Shown: positions 1 through 9,950, numbered from the stretch's first letter. The stretch is 64,000 bases of DNA from Tolumonas lignilytica (GCF_000527035.1 NZ_AZUK01000001.1:434001-498000); one strand, 5' to 3'. The notes: a model not told the origin generated them from the sequence alone. A program made the numbers and translations.

Positions 1-378
1 TTTCTTGATGCGTTCAGTTTGGCTAATGACATCGGTCAAACGAATACCAAATTTATCGTTAACCACAACAACTTCGCCGTGGGCAATCAATGTACCATTC
101 ACTAATACATCCAATGGCTCCCCAGCAACGCGATCCAATTCCACGACTGAACCTTGGTTCAGCTGCAGTAAATTACGAATGCTGATTTGGCTACGACCGA
201 CTTCCATTGATATGGTCACGGGAATGTCTAGGATCGTATCCAGTTTGCGACGTTCTTCAGCAGAAATCGGTGCATCAGAGTCAAATTCCTCTAACACAGC
301 AGGCTGAGCCTCTGTTTTTGCTTGCTCTTCCAGTGCGGCAGCCCAGGCATCTGCCATCAAATCTTCTTCACTACTCAT
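1..378 (-). CDS. fliN: Flagellar motor switch protein FliN (3' end cut by window edge)
   Basis: FliN is part of the C-ring switch complex with FliM and FliG, on the cytoplasmic face of the basal body, where it sets rotation direction and docks the export apparatus. 126 codons are visible with no stop. The frame reads into the left edge and ends TDVISQTERIKK, which resembles the end of FliN, so only a few residues should be missing. An acidic N-terminal tail (about residues 1-40) precedes the SpoA domain (LDIPVTISMEVGRSQI, then LNQGSVVELDRVAGEPLDV and VNDKFGIRLTDVI). Two adjacent ATGs exist (381 and 378). The second is 7 bases from GAGG and shares one base with the fliM stop (TGATG), indicating translational coupling. 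Confidence 0.95.
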   Translation of the reverse strand, partial: MSSEEDLMADAWAAALEEQAKTEAQPAVLEEFDSDAPISAEERRKLDTILDIPVTISMEVGRSQISIRNLLQLNQGSVVELDRVAGEPLDVLVNGTLIAHGEVVVVNDKFGIRLTDVISQTERIKK

Positions 379-1445
379 CATTCATCCTCAATGATACGTT
401 CTAATTCTTCAAGCTCTGCCATACCGTCAATACGCATACCATGTCGGGTTACATGAGTCATTTCACCTTTCACTGTTTCTGGACGTTTGATTCTTTCGGT
501 AATTTTCAAGGCAACATTATTTTTATTGCTACGCCCCATTTTAGCCCGGAATGAAGGCAATCCCTCAACATAAACCATTAAACTTTCTGGCATTTCGACG
601 GGAATAATATCGCCGGCTTTCAGCTCCATGAGTTGACGCAGAGGCAAATCGATATCTAATAATTTTGCCTTCATACCCACACTGACATCCATAATTTCAT
701 CCCGGAGTGCTTTACTCCAGCGTAAGTCAGTATCGCCTTTATCACTCTGAACACCGGCATCCAATAATTCGCGGATTGGTTCCAACATGGAATATGGCAT
801 CGCGACATGAAAATCTCCGCCACCACCATCAAGTTCAATATGAAAGGAACTCACCACGATCACTTCCGTAGGGCTGACAATGTTAGCCATTGCCGGGTTT
901 ACTTCTGAATCGAGATATTCAAAGCTGACATCCATGACCGGAGCCCAGGCTTCTTTGTAATCCTCAAATACTAATTTAAGCAGCATTTGAATGATCCGGC
1001 GCTCTGTCGGCGTAAATTCGCGGCCTTCAATTTTGGCATGATAACGACCATCACCACCAAAAAAGTTCTCTACCAGAATGAAGACTAGTCGGGCTTCCAT
1101 GGTAATTAATGCCGTTCCCTTCAAAGGACGAAAACGCACCATATTCAGACTGGTCGGCACGAACAGAGAATGAACATATTCGCCAAATTTCAGCATTTGC
1201 ACCCCGTTAATGGAGACTTCTGCTGTTCGGCGCATCATGTTAAACAAACTGATGCGCATGTGTCGGGCAAAACGTTCATTCACCAATTCCAGTGTAGGCA
1301 TGCGCCCACGAACGATGCGATCTTGCGATGAGAAATCGAAAGCCATCACCCCTTCTTGGGGGGATGAGGATAAGACCTCCTCTTCAACATCATCTACGCC
1401 ATGAAGTAGGGCATCAATTTCATCTTGTGATAGTAAATCACTCAT
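378..1445 (-). CDS. fliM: Flagellar motor switch protein FliM
   Basis: Middle layer of the C-ring. It receives CheY-P at its N terminus and passes the signal to FliG. The first residues carry the CheY-binding motif LSQDEIDALL (about 5-14). A CheC-like middle domain follows, with the GGDG motif near residue 130 (NFFGGDGRYH), and then a C-terminal SpoA domain that packs with FliN. At 355 residues it has the normal family length. The ATG at 1445 has AGGTG seven bases upstream. It lies 25 bases after fliL and overlaps the fliN start, in the fliE-fliN transcription unit. Confidence 0.97.
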   Translation of the reverse strand: MSDLLSQDEIDALLHGVDDVEEEVLSSSPQEGVMAFDFSSQDRIVRGRMPTLELVNERFARHMRISLFNMMRRTAEVSINGVQMLKFGEYVHSLFVPTSLNMVRFRPLKGTALITMEARLVFILVENFFGGDGRYHAKIEGREFTPTERRIIQMLLKLVFEDYKEAWAPVMDVSFEYLDSEVNPAMANIVSPTEVIVVSSFHIELDGGGGDFHVAMPYSMLEPIRELLDAGVQSDKGDTDLRWSKALRDEIMDVSVGMKAKLLDIDLPLRQLMELKAGDIIPVEMPESLMVYVEGLPSFRAKMGRSNKNNVALKITERIKRPETVKGEMTHVTRHGMRIDGMAELEELERIIEDE

Positions 1446-1470
1446 ACCGCACCTGTGATTATTCCTTTGA

Positions 1471-1995
1471 TTACTGCATTACAAATCCGATAAACAGCAC
1501 TTGTTCTACAACGGGTTTCCCTATTAAGTCTTTCATTGCCTTAGCAACAGCATCCACCGCATCTTTCTTGAGTTTTGTCTTTCCTTCTACGGTGCTAAGT
1601 TGTTCAACCGTCGTTGCACTGAATACTTGTAGTAAAGTCCCTTCAATAAGGGGGGCATGTTGTTTTGCCAATGCCTCGTTTTCCGGCCCGCGAACCAGTA
1701 ATTTCACTTTAATTTGAACTAATCGATCTCGTACTGTGCCATGTGCATTAAAAATAAAAGCGCGAGGAAACCCGACATAAAAAGCTTCTTTTTCTGCAGC
1801 AAGTTGCTCCGGTGTTTTGTCTGTCGCGGCACCGCCTTCTTTTCCATCCTGCTTACTGCCGTGTCCGGAAAAGAAGAAAAACCATGCAGCTCCACCACCA
1901 CCGCCCAACAACAAAACGGCTGCCACAATGATAATGATAAGTTTCTTTTTGCCACCTTTAGGCTTAATTTCTAATTCCTGTTCATTATCAGCCAT
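1471..1995 (-). CDS. fliL: Flagellar basal body-associated protein FliL
   Basis: Single-pass inner-membrane protein that associates with the stator and basal body and supports torque generation. A lysine-rich cytoplasmic stretch (GGKKK, about 14-18) precedes one hydrophobic helix (about 19-43, with a glycine run). A periplasmic domain of about 130 residues ends with the typical conserved tail (VVEQVLFIGFVMQ). The linker (about 45-65) is Gly/Lys/Asp rich. Start ATG at 1995 has GAAGGTG at good spacing. It sits between fliK and fliM in the same operon. Confidence 0.94.
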   Translation of the reverse strand: MADNEQELEIKPKGGKKKLIIIIVAAVLLLGGGGGAAWFFFFSGHGSKQDGKEGGAATDKTPEQLAAEKEAFYVGFPRAFIFNAHGTVRDRLVQIKVKLLVRGPENEALAKQHAPLIEGTLLQVFSATTVEQLSTVEGKTKLKKDAVDAVAKAMKDLIGKPVVEQVLFIGFVMQ

Positions 1996-2053
1996 TTGAC
2001 ACCTTCAATTTTACACTGCTATACCTGTCATCTTAATTGGCTTCGCGAGAGCT

Positions 2054-3961
2054 TCAAGCATAGAAATCAATTCCTTCCGCTTGAGATGCCGAAACGGTCA
2101 CGGTTTGCACAAAATTTTCATCATTATTTGCAAACGCCGAAGATTGCCCTGATGGCTGACCGCTACCTCGTTCGCTCTGTTGGCCCATAAACTGATTGCC
2201 TGCCATTTGCTGACTCCATGACTGACTACCATTGTTCATGTTTTGTTGTTGTACTTGTGTCTGTCCCGGCTGTAAGCCGTGTTGTGTGAGCAACTCTCTT
2301 AAGCGGGGCATACTTTGTTCAAGCGCCTCTTTCGTTTGAGCATGCTGCACCATAAATTGCACGCTGGCTTGTTGTTCTTGGTCGATGGTCAACTTGATTT
2401 GAACTTTGCCCATATTCTGTGGTTCAAGTTGTAATTCCGCCTCTTGCCATTTTTGCCCGACCATCAACATGACGCGGGCTGAGAGTTCATGTTCATCTAT
2501 CTGGCCATTTTTCGTATACATTGCAGGTAGTTGTTCATGAATGCCATGCAGGCTCTGCCCTGCGTCTGCCAGAGTATTATTCGTTGAGCTTAGCCCATTA
2601 TTGCCAGTCAAACTAATTTCATGCCCACCATGTGCAGACAATGTGTGTATTGCTGTGTTTTCATTGAGCACTTGAGTGTTGTTCAACGTTTGAATGTCTG
2701 ATTTACCCGAGGCGTCAGCCAATACATGTGCCGTTGAAGACCCTTTTTCATCTTCACCTTTAACCGTACTACCATCATCCAAATCACCTGTGGCTGTTGG
2801 TGTGTTGGTAACATTGTTATCATCAGAATCACCTTGTGGCTTCTGTTGACCTGCCGTTAAAACGGATGATGCCACCGCACTGGAATTTTTGTTGTTTTGA
2901 ATACCCGCAATTTCTGCGGGCATAGCCGTTTCGTCTGATGGTGATCCACTTTTTTCCCCAGACACATCAACCGGTTTGGCTGCTGCAACATTCTGAGCAT
3001 TACCTGCGAGCTGAACGCCCATCAGATTCGACATTGCATCTCCCACCGGAGTCTTGTCATTTGATGATGAAAGTGGTTTTGATTTTTTCTCTGTTTTAGA
3101 TTGTGACGTCTTTTCTGTTTCTACCGAGGCGGCGCCTTTCGTATCTTGCGTAGATGCAACGGTATCCTGCATTTCTTCTGCTGTCTGCGACGCAGTCTGT
3201 GCTGTACCGGTAGCAGCTACTTTGCCTTTTGCTGCTGGCAGTGGCTGCTTGTTTTCGGATGATAACGGCGCATTATTCACCGCAGACGATGTTTCAGTTT
3301 GCACGTCAGCCTGTTCATCTGTTGTTGCAACTGATTCCACCTTAGCCGTCTCGGTAGTGGCCGATGTGGAAGCAAGTGTCGCCGATGTGGACGTCAAAGA
3401 TGCAGAAACCCCGTCGGATGACGATGTCTGAGCTGCAAGTGTCTTTTGTTCAGCATTTTGGGTTTGTCCATCCTTGTTCGGCACGGTTGTTTTAGCCGTC
3501 GCAGTGCTGAACGAAGCAACGTCTTGCGCCAGGGAGGTTAAACCACTCTGGGTTGCATCCTTCTCGGCTTCACTCGTTGTTTCATTCGTGGTGGTTTCAG
3601 AAGCAGTGTCTGAGACGGTAGTCGCTGCAGTTGAATTGTTGACTTGCAATGAGGTATCCAACTGCCGAGAGGCTTGTAACGTGTTCAGCATCGTAGCGGC
3701 AGAATCTGTCGCTGCTGCCGATGCATCTGCCGCAGGTGCAGAAGACGTCTTATTATCTGTAGCACTGACTGTTTTTGGGGAACTTGGAGTATTTGTTGCA
3801 GCAGTGGGTGTATCGGAAGAATTTGCCGGTTGTTCGACGGCATGCATTACTGTAGAAAATTTATTTGAAGATGAAGGAGTTACACATTCATTATTACCCT
3901 TAACAGACGTTAAGACTGCTGCCAGGTGAGTATCGGAACCGGAAAGTGAATGTGTAGCCAT
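2054..3961 (-). CDS. fliK: Flagellar hook-length control protein FliK
   Basis: Secreted molecular ruler that measures the hook and switches export specificity through FlhB. I place the start at the ATG at 3961 (protein begins MATHSLSGSD, 635 residues) because AGGAGT lies just upstream. The longer frame to 4021 adds 20 residues with no good ribosome site. Residues 1 to about 440 are a low-complexity Ser/Thr/Ala-rich ruler region. The conserved Flg_hook domain follows (about 495-580, ELQLEPQNMGKVQIKLTI), then a Gln/Asn-rich tail. It is long compared with the roughly 400 residues of enteric FliK, as in other polar-flagellate gammaproteobacteria. Open frames on the opposite strand here are composition artefacts. 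Confidence 0.93.
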   Translation of the reverse strand: MATHSLSGSDTHLAAVLTSVKGNNECVTPSSSNKFSTVMHAVEQPANSSDTPTAATNTPSSPKTVSATDNKTSSAPAADASAAATDSAATMLNTLQASRQLDTSLQVNNSTAATTVSDTASETTTNETTSEAEKDATQSGLTSLAQDVASFSTATAKTTVPNKDGQTQNAEQKTLAAQTSSSDGVSASLTSTSATLASTSATTETAKVESVATTDEQADVQTETSSAVNNAPLSSENKQPLPAAKGKVAATGTAQTASQTAEEMQDTVASTQDTKGAASVETEKTSQSKTEKKSKPLSSSNDKTPVGDAMSNLMGVQLAGNAQNVAAAKPVDVSGEKSGSPSDETAMPAEIAGIQNNKNSSAVASSVLTAGQQKPQGDSDDNNVTNTPTATGDLDDGSTVKGEDEKGSSTAHVLADASGKSDIQTLNNTQVLNENTAIHTLSAHGGHEISLTGNNGLSSTNNTLADAGQSLHGIHEQLPAMYTKNGQIDEHELSARVMLMVGQKWQEAELQLEPQNMGKVQIKLTIDQEQQASVQFMVQHAQTKEALEQSMPRLRELLTQHGLQPGQTQVQQQNMNNGSQSWSQQMAGNQFMGQQSERGSGQPSGQSSAFANNDENFVQTVTVSASQAEGIDFYA

Positions 3962-4068
3962 GTTATTACTCCTGCCGTAAATTCCTCTGCCGGATGATGG
4001 TATATGGCAAAGGCATGACACTTGTCGTGTGTAATAACATTATTAAGCAATTAACAAGCCAGTTTTAT

Positions 4069-4515
4069 CTAACCTGCTGATTCTTGTCGATGAAAAAAGC
4101 GAAAGGTAGCAAATTCATCCAGTAATTTTTGCTCTTGCTTCAATTGCTTCAACGCTTCTTTTTGCGCTTTGCGTTCCAACAACATCTCGATGGCTTTACG
4201 TCGTTGCTGTAATGCCAACCACTCTTCCCGCTTTTCTTCTGCTTGTTGTCTGGCTCGCTGAAAACCTTGCTGTTGCTGGGTAGAAGCATGGTCCAACTTG
4301 CCGATAAAGGAGTGATAATGATTAAAGTGGCTCGCTTCCAGACCCGCAACGCCTTTGTCAGTCATTTGTGTAGAGTAAATCTGCCGGTATTCGTTCAGCG
4401 CATCCAGTTGTCGCTTAAAATTAGCCTGCTCCATCTGCGCCTGCGCCAACATTTTGGCGGCTCGATCTTCCGCTTCCTGCAACCGTGAAGTTAATAATTC
4501 CAGCGCCTTACTCAT
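4069..4515 (-). CDS. fliJ: Flagellar export chaperone FliJ
   Basis: Small cytoplasmic coiled-coil protein that sits in the centre of the FliI ATPase ring and couples it to the export gate. The 148 residues are almost wholly helical and rich in Gln, Lys, Glu and Ala (for example AEDRAAKMLAQAQMEQANF), the expected antiparallel coiled coil. Length matches the family. ATG at 4515 is preceded by GGGGTG. It lies 33 bases downstream of fliI, between fliI and fliK as in Vibrio, Pseudomonas and Aeromonas. Confidence 0.92.
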   Translation of the reverse strand: MSKALELLTSRLQEAEDRAAKMLAQAQMEQANFKRQLDALNEYRQIYSTQMTDKGVAGLEASHFNHYHSFIGKLDHASTQQQQGFQRARQQAEEKREEWLALQQRRKAIEMLLERKAQKEALKQLKQEQKLLDEFATFRFFHRQESAG

Positions 4516-4548
4516 ACGTCACCCCTTGCCAGTACTGCAATTTGGCTA

Positions 4549-5889
4549 TTAACGGCGTTGACCATTATTAATCAACGTCATAGCAACATTGCGTAGCCCC
4601 TCAAGACATTGATCATAGGGAACTACCTCTTTCATTCTCTGTTGCAAGAATTGCTCCAATACAGGACGAATGGCAATCGCCTGATCGATGCGAGGGTCTG
4701 CACCTTTCTGATAGGCACCGATGGTGATGAGATCCCGGTTTTGTTGGTATAAGGAATAGTATTGTTTCAGCGTTCGCGCCATCAGCATATGTTCGTCGGA
4801 GGTGACCATCGGCATAACACGGCTGATCGATTTCTCGATATCTACGGCTGGATAATGGCCACTGTCTGCGAGCTCACGAGACAACACGATATGACCATCC
4901 AGAATGGCTCTGGATGCATCTGCAATCGGGTCTTGCAAATCATCACCTTCTGTCAGAACCGTGAAAAAAGCAGTGATAGAACCTTGCCCTTCTCCACCAT
5001 TCCCAGCGCGTTCTACCAACGCCGGTAATTTTGCAAAAACAGAGGGTGGATAACCTTTCGTGGCCGGAGGTTCACCAACCGCCAGCGCAATTTCACGTTG
5101 CGCCTGCGCATAACGCGTTAATGAATCCATCAGCAACAGGACATTCAGCCCCTGATCCCGGAAATATTCTGCAATGGTCAGTGCGGTTTCACAGCCTTTC
5201 AGTCGCATTAAGGGGGATGCATCCGCAGGCGCTGCCACCACCACAGAGCGTGCTCGCCCTTCTTCGCCTAAAATCTCTTCGATAAATTCTTTAACTTCTC
5301 GGCCACGCTCGCCAATCAGCCCCACCACGACGACATCCGCCGTGGTACCGCGGGTCATCATGCCCAGCAATACAGACTTCCCGACCCCGGAACCGGCAAA
5401 TAACCCCATACGCTGACCCTGTCCGACTGTCAGCATGGCATTGATAGCCCGGACGCCCACATCCATCGGTTGCGTAATAGCCCGACGAGCCAGAGGATTT
5501 AATCGTTGCGTGGTATATCTTGCCGTATCTGCAGTCAGTATTTCGCCCAGCCCATCCAGGGGAGTTCCCACCCCATCGATCACACGTCCCAATAATGACA
5601 TGCCCACCGGGATACCGTGTTCTTCACTGAGCGGAGTGACTTTTGCACCGGGAATAACGCCTTTCAGTTGTTCACTCGGCATCAGGTAGAGTTTTTCTCC
5701 TGCAAAACCGACAACTTCAGCTTCAAGCACACCATCCAGCGTTTCAATATGACAGAGAGAACCTACCGCAGCACGACAGCCAACGGCTTCTAATGTCAGC
5801 CCGACCACACGAGTCAATTTTCCGGCTACCGCAACACGTCCGGTTAAATTATCAGTCCGATATTGCTGCAGACGTTTCAACAACGTCAT
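4549..5889 (-). CDS. fliI: Flagellar export ATPase FliI
   Basis: Cytoplasmic F1-beta-like ATPase of the flagellar type III export apparatus. Walker A is AGSGVGKS at residues 165-172 and Walker B is [10 protein letters not shown] at about 251-260. The GERGREV motif (193-199) and the A-Q-R-E-I region follow. An N-terminal beta-barrel domain fills residues 1-110. At 446 residues it is of usual length with no missing catalytic residue. Its ATG overlaps the fliH stop by four bases (ATGA), coupling it to its negative regulator FliH. Confidence 0.97.
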   Translation of the reverse strand: MTLLKRLQQYRTDNLTGRVAVAGKLTRVVGLTLEAVGCRAAVGSLCHIETLDGVLEAEVVGFAGEKLYLMPSEQLKGVIPGAKVTPLSEEHGIPVGMSLLGRVIDGVGTPLDGLGEILTADTARYTTQRLNPLARRAITQPMDVGVRAINAMLTVGQGQRMGLFAGSGVGKSVLLGMMTRGTTADVVVVGLIGERGREVKEFIEEILGEEGRARSVVVAAPADASPLMRLKGCETALTIAEYFRDQGLNVLLLMDSLTRYAQAQREIALAVGEPPATKGYPPSVFAKLPALVERAGNGGEGQGSITAFFTVLTEGDDLQDPIADASRAILDGHIVLSRELADSGHYPAVDIEKSISRVMPMVTSDEHMLMARTLKQYYSLYQQNRDLITIGAYQKGADPRIDQAIAIRPVLEQFLQQRMKEVVPYDQCLEGLRNVAMTLINNGQRR

Positions 5890-6686
5890 GACGTTTTATC
5901 CAGATTCTGGCGCAAAAACTGACGGAACAATTGTTCAATCCGTTTTTCCAAAAACATATCGATGCTGGAGGTTTGACTAGCGATCACTAAATCGCCTCGT
6001 TGCAGGCTAGGTTCAGCATTCAGTTGCCAACCGCGTTTACGGCATTCTTCCTCACCGTAAATTTCTTTTATCATATCCAGATCTTCAGGGTGCAGCTCGA
6101 TAGAGATCCCTTCTTCGGCCGCCGGTAATTGCTTTACGCCCTCTTTCAGACTGTTGAGGATCAAATCAGGAGCCAGATGCACATCTGTCTTGATCAATGA
6201 TTTAGCCAGCTGCATAGCTAACCAGACCAGTTGCTGCTCGACCATTTTGTCGACTTGCATCAGTGGGTGGGACAATTTATCCAATAAGTCCTGCCATTGT
6301 TGAGCCCGAACCCCAATCCATTCCCGGCCCAATTCCAGACCTTCTTCACGCCCTTTTTCCACGCCGTCGGCATGCCCTGCCAATTCACCTTTGGCCATAC
6401 CTTCGGCATAGCCTTGCTGAAAGCCAGCTTCCTTACCTTCAGAAAAACCGTCTTCATAAGCAGCCTGACGAATGGCTTCTATTTCTTCCAGTGTCAGTGG
6501 TGGTTGCTCTTCCTCAACATCTGACGATTCTGTCGGTAATTCTTCTTCCTGATACCAATTCGGCTCATAACCCAGTGCATTTGAACCCTTCAGCTTTTCA
6601 TCCGGATCGATCATTTCCGGCAGTTGCCATTTGTCCGCTTCCGGAACTTGTTCTCCAGGGATGATCAGTTTATCCAACGGTTCCAT
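5886..6686 (-). CDS. fliH: Flagellar assembly protein FliH
   Basis: Regulator and stator-like partner of FliI in the export apparatus. The N terminus is acidic and includes a Trp-containing segment ([10 protein letters not shown], about 41-50). Residues 80-120 show the diagnostic run of GxxxG repeats ([18 protein letters not shown] and onward), which form a helix dimer. The C-terminal half (about 130-266) is the FliI-binding domain. At 266 residues it is slightly longer than enteric FliH (about 230). It lies 9 bases after fliG. Confidence 0.93.
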   Translation of the reverse strand: MEPLDKLIIPGEQVPEADKWQLPEMIDPDEKLKGSNALGYEPNWYQEEELPTESSDVEEEQPPLTLEEIEAIRQAAYEDGFSEGKEAGFQQGYAEGMAKGELAGHADGVEKGREEGLELGREWIGVRAQQWQDLLDKLSHPLMQVDKMVEQQLVWLAMQLAKSLIKTDVHLAPDLILNSLKEGVKQLPAAEEGISIELHPEDLDMIKEIYGEEECRKRGWQLNAEPSLQRGDLVIASQTSSIDMFLEKRIEQLFRQFLRQNLDKTS

Positions 6687-6695
6687 AATGACTCA

Positions 6696-7757
6696 CTATA
6701 AGAAATCTTCACCACCGCCCGCGCCCAGCATGATTTCACCGGCATCAGCCAAACGGCGGGCAACAGATAATATCTCTTTTTGTGCGGCTTCTACATCACT
6801 GACACGGATCGGACCCATTGATGACAGATCTTCCTGTAGCATTTCTGCTGCACGTTTAGACATATTTTTCAGTATCTTATCTTTAAGTTGATCATCAGCA
6901 CCCTTCAGTGCTTTCTGCAATTGATCACCCGGTACTTCACGCAGAATAGTCTGGATCGCACGATCATCCACATCAATTAAGTTTTCAAAGACAAACATCA
7001 GATCCTGGATCTGTTGACTCATTTCTTCATCGTTTTCACGGATTGCATCCATCAACTGACCTTCAACATTAGTATCGAGGTAGTTCATGATGCTGGCTGC
7101 GGCTTTGAGACCACCCATTTTCGCCGCCTGAGCACCCGCAGAACCCGCAAATTGTTTTTCCATGATGTCGTTCAATTCCTGCAAGGCGGCAGGTTGAACT
7201 TCTTCCAGATTGGCAATACGCATGATCAAATCAAGTCGTACCGCTTCAGGGAATTGCCCCAGAATTTCAGCCGACTGTTCCGGGTCAAGATAGGAAAGCA
7301 CAATGGTCTGGATCTGCGGATGTTCGTTCTGAATGATGCTGGCAACCTGACGAGCATCCATCCATTTCAGTGAATCCAGGCCACGAGCACCTGACCCCAT
7401 GATAATTTGTTCAACCAAATTACCCGCTTTATCTTCACCCAATGCAGCGACCAATGCTTTACGCACAAAGTCTTCGCTACCGATCCCGATATTGGAGAAG
7501 GTCTGAATGTCTTCGATAAATTTCCGGTGTACCGCTGTGACGCGTTCCTGACCGAAGTCTTTCATCGATGCCATTGCCATACCCAAACGCTGTACCTGTT
7601 TTGGCTCCAGATGACGGAAAATCTGGGCAGCATCTTCCTCACTGAGACTCAGCATCAACACGGCGGCCATATCCATACCGCTCATTTTATCAAGGATCTG
7701 TTTCTGTTCCGGTGTTAACTCGGTTGGGTTAGCGGGAACTGCAGGTGTTGGTGGCAT
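6696..7757 (-). CDS. fliG: Flagellar motor switch protein FliG
   Basis: Switch protein that binds FliF, FliM and the stators and generates torque. It has three all-helical domains. The EHPQ motif sits at residues 145-148 (IIQNEHPQIQ), and the C-terminal torque helix carries alternating charges (DDRAIQTILREVP, then KGADDQLKDKILKNM). At 353 residues it is slightly extended at the N terminus by a Pro-rich leader (MPPTPAVPANPTE). ATG at 7757 has AAGGA at 7 bases. Only three bases separate it from the fliF stop. Confidence 0.97.
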   Translation of the reverse strand: MPPTPAVPANPTELTPEQKQILDKMSGMDMAAVLMLSLSEEDAAQIFRHLEPKQVQRLGMAMASMKDFGQERVTAVHRKFIEDIQTFSNIGIGSEDFVRKALVAALGEDKAGNLVEQIIMGSGARGLDSLKWMDARQVASIIQNEHPQIQTIVLSYLDPEQSAEILGQFPEAVRLDLIMRIANLEEVQPAALQELNDIMEKQFAGSAGAQAAKMGGLKAAASIMNYLDTNVEGQLMDAIRENDEEMSQQIQDLMFVFENLIDVDDRAIQTILREVPGDQLQKALKGADDQLKDKILKNMSKRAAEMLQEDLSSMGPIRVSDVEAAQKEILSVARRLADAGEIMLGAGGGEDFL

Positions 7758-7760
7758 AAA

Positions 7761-9476
7761 TTAATCCTTCGTACTAACCCATTCTTTGATGACTTGCGCA
7801 GCCAAATCAGGTTCATTAGAAACCAACGCTCGAACTGCACGCAACAAGTCTTCATCACGATGTAAATCAGGCAACACTAACTGGCCATTTCGCATACCGA
7901 ATACAGGTTCTTCGCTGTCGGCCTGCGAAGCCAACAAGCTTAATTCGTCATTTCCTTCCAGTGCCATTCTCGAATCCAGATCCACATTCAGACTGTCTTC
8001 CTGTGGTTCTGCATTCATCAGTTTCTTCATGACCGGACGCACCACAGTTACTAACAAGATTAGGATCAGGATAATCGATGCGCCAATCCGAACTGCAGGC
8101 CAGAACCAATCTTTTTCCCAAAGTTTTGTATCTGGTATTGACGCAACATCTGGGCGATGGAAAGGAATACTGACCACTTCAATTTGATCACCACGGCTCA
8201 CATCAAAACCTAAACCACCTTGCAACAGACGACGAATCGTATCCAATTCCGCCTGAGTGCGCGCTTGACGAGTGACTTTGCCATCTGCGCCGGTCTGCGC
8301 TTTATAATCCACCGCAACGGAGACCGTCAGACGACGCAGAGATCCTGTCTGGCGCTGCACATGGCTAATGGTAGTATCTAATTCATAATTGCGGGTCGCT
8401 TCTTTCCGACTCCGACCGCTAGTTGCACTGCTGGAGCCTTGAGACGTGCTTTCAGGAATCTGCGCATTCGCTGGCGGTTGATTACTGAGTGCTCCCGGAA
8501 CCCCAGTGGCACCATTTCCAACATTGTTTTCTTCCATCGTGACTTCAGAACGCACGGCTGGAAGATCAGGATTATACATACGACGCGTCTGTTCTTCCTG
8601 AGAAAAATCCAGGGTAGCATCTACTTCGGCGGTATAATTATCTAACCCTAAAACTGGACTCAGAATATCGTCAATTTTTTGTTTATATTCCGCTTCCTGC
8701 TTTTGCTGCATTTCAAATTCTTTTCGACTGCGCGCACTCAGTAGATCTTGAGAACCTGAGTTCAGTAAACGTCCATTTTGATCAGTTACTGTCACGCGAG
8801 ATGGTTCCAGCCCATGTACCGCTGAGGCAACAGTATCCACAATCGAATCCACCGCTTCCTGTTTTAAAGCAGCACTTTTTAATACCAAAACCACGGTGGC
8901 ACTGGGTTGACGATCATTACGGGCAAATACGTTATCTTTCGGAATTGCCAGCAATACCGTGGCCTTATCGATACCTTGAAATTGTTCAATCGCCCGGGCC
9001 AATTGTTGTTCACGACTTAATTTTAAACGCTCACTTTCCATGCGCTGACTGACCCCGAAGCCTGGATCCTTCATCAGCAACGCATCGCCACTGTTTTCAT
9101 CCGCAGAAGGAGCAAACCCCTGACGCTGCAATTGCAGACGGATAGTACTGTAATCAGTGGCTCTGACCAGAATCGTATTATCCTGGACTTTATAAGGGAT
9201 TTTTTGTTGATCCATGTAGTCGAGCGTCTTGATCATATCTGCCGTACTATAGTGACCAACAGGTCGCATATCCGGCTCGTTGCCCCACATAAAGATAAAC
9301 ACGGCGATCGCGATACAAATCAACAGCCCCAGAATCAAGGTAACCTGACGCAGCAAATCAAGATTTGAAAGAAATTTGAACGAGGAAGATTTGGGTGCTT
9401 GAGAATCCAATGCTTTATCCAAAGGATCACTGTTCACCATCAGATCGGTACGTTTTTCACTTGCTGCTTCGGCCAC
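7761..9476 (-). CDS. fliF: Flagellar MS-ring protein FliF
   Basis: Inner-membrane MS-ring subunit, the platform for basal-body assembly. It has two transmembrane helices, at about 43-66 (LILGLLICIAIAVFIFMWG) and about 455-480 (IGASIILILILLVTVV). Between them is the periplasmic YscJ/FliF ring domain (KIPYKVQ, MESERLKLSREQQLARAIEQ, VLLAIPKDNVFARN) and a Ser/Asn-rich loop near residue 330. The C-terminal cytoplasmic tail (ALVSNEPDLAAQVIKEWV) binds FliG. The start is GTG at 9476 behind a strong GGGGG ribosome site. 571 residues is normal. Confidence 0.96.
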   Translation of the reverse strand: MAEAASEKRTDLMVNSDPLDKALDSQAPKSSSFKFLSNLDLLRQVTLILGLLICIAIAVFIFMWGNEPDMRPVGHYSTADMIKTLDYMDQQKIPYKVQDNTILVRATDYSTIRLQLQRQGFAPSADENSGDALLMKDPGFGVSQRMESERLKLSREQQLARAIEQFQGIDKATVLLAIPKDNVFARNDRQPSATVVLVLKSAALKQEAVDSIVDTVASAVHGLEPSRVTVTDQNGRLLNSGSQDLLSARSRKEFEMQQKQEAEYKQKIDDILSPVLGLDNYTAEVDATLDFSQEEQTRRMYNPDLPAVRSEVTMEENNVGNGATGVPGALSNQPPANAQIPESTSQGSSSATSGRSRKEATRNYELDTTISHVQRQTGSLRRLTVSVAVDYKAQTGADGKVTRQARTQAELDTIRRLLQGGLGFDVSRGDQIEVVSIPFHRPDVASIPDTKLWEKDWFWPAVRIGASIILILILLVTVVRPVMKKLMNAEPQEDSLNVDLDSRMALEGNDELSLLASQADSEEPVFGMRNGQLVLPDLHRDEDLLRAVRALVSNEPDLAAQVIKEWVSTKD

Positions 9477-9489
9477 GATCTACCCCCTG

Positions 9490-9810
9490 TTACACTGGCA
9501 TATTCATGATGGTTTTATAGGCATCGACGACTTTATTGCGAACTTGTACTGTCGCTTCAAAGGCGATAGATGCTTTCTGACCAGCAATCATGACATCAGA
9601 TAAATTGACACTGCGATCCCCTGAATCAAAGCGAGTTTTAAGCTGATCACTTTGTCCTTGTAGATCATTGACATTATTCAGGGCCTGCGACAGCAATTGA
9701 CTGAAGTCTTGAGTTGCATTTCCTTCACTGACAGGTTTGGCAGAAGCCCCTGAAGCTTCAAAGCGCAATGCTTCCAGTTGTTTCATCAGGGATGTTGCTT
9801 GCACGTCCAT
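9490..9810 (-). CDS. fliE: Flagellar hook-basal body complex protein FliE
   Basis: Small export substrate that connects the MS ring to the rod. I choose ATG at 9810 (106 residues) because GAGG lies 7 bases upstream; an in-frame GTG immediately before it is closer than usual to that site. The C-terminal half shows the FliE signature (LSDVMIAGQKASIAFEATVQ and VRNKVVDAYKTIMNMPV). It is the first gene of the fliEFGHIJKLMN run and is preceded by a consensus sigma-54 site at 9866-9880. Confidence 0.95.
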   Translation of the reverse strand: MDVQATSLMKQLEALRFEASGASAKPVSEGNATQDFSQLLSQALNNVNDLQGQSDQLKTRFDSGDRSVNLSDVMIAGQKASIAFEATVQVRNKVVDAYKTIMNMPV

Positions 9811-9865
9811 CACTGTTCCTCACTTCGACAAATAATTGACTCTACTGCGTTATAACCAGATAAAA

Positions 9866-9880
9866 GCAATTACAGTGCCA
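9866..9880 (-). promoter_or_regulatory. Sigma-54 (RpoN) promoter for the fliE operon
   Basis: Read on the minus strand the sequence is TGGCAC-N5-TTGC, an exact match to the -24/-12 consensus. The expected transcription start is near 9855, leaving about 45 bases of leader before fliE. In polar-flagellate relatives the fliE operon is sigma-54 dependent and activated by FlrC, whose gene lies directly upstream. The match is seen; the activator is inferred. Confidence 0.85.
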
Positions 9881-9918
9881 AAGTGTAAATAAATGATAAA
9901 CGAGGAAATTTAATGATA

Positions 9919-9940
9919 TCAGCCACCTAATGGTGGCTGA
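9919..9940 (-). terminator. Stem-loop after flrC, likely terminator
   Basis: A perfect 9-bp inverted repeat (TCAGCCACC / GGTGGCTGA) with a 4-base loop starts about 10 bases past the flrC stop. The tract after it is AT-rich but lacks a clean run of T, so termination may be partial. Confidence 0.55.
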
Positions 9941-9950
9941 CAAAGATGGA

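Noticed and set aside
3054-3929. Long open frames on the plus strand opposite fliK
   Set aside because: They mirror the Ser/Thr/Ala-rich repeats of fliK, have low-complexity translations (runs of Val, Ala, Ser, Asp) and no ribosome site.
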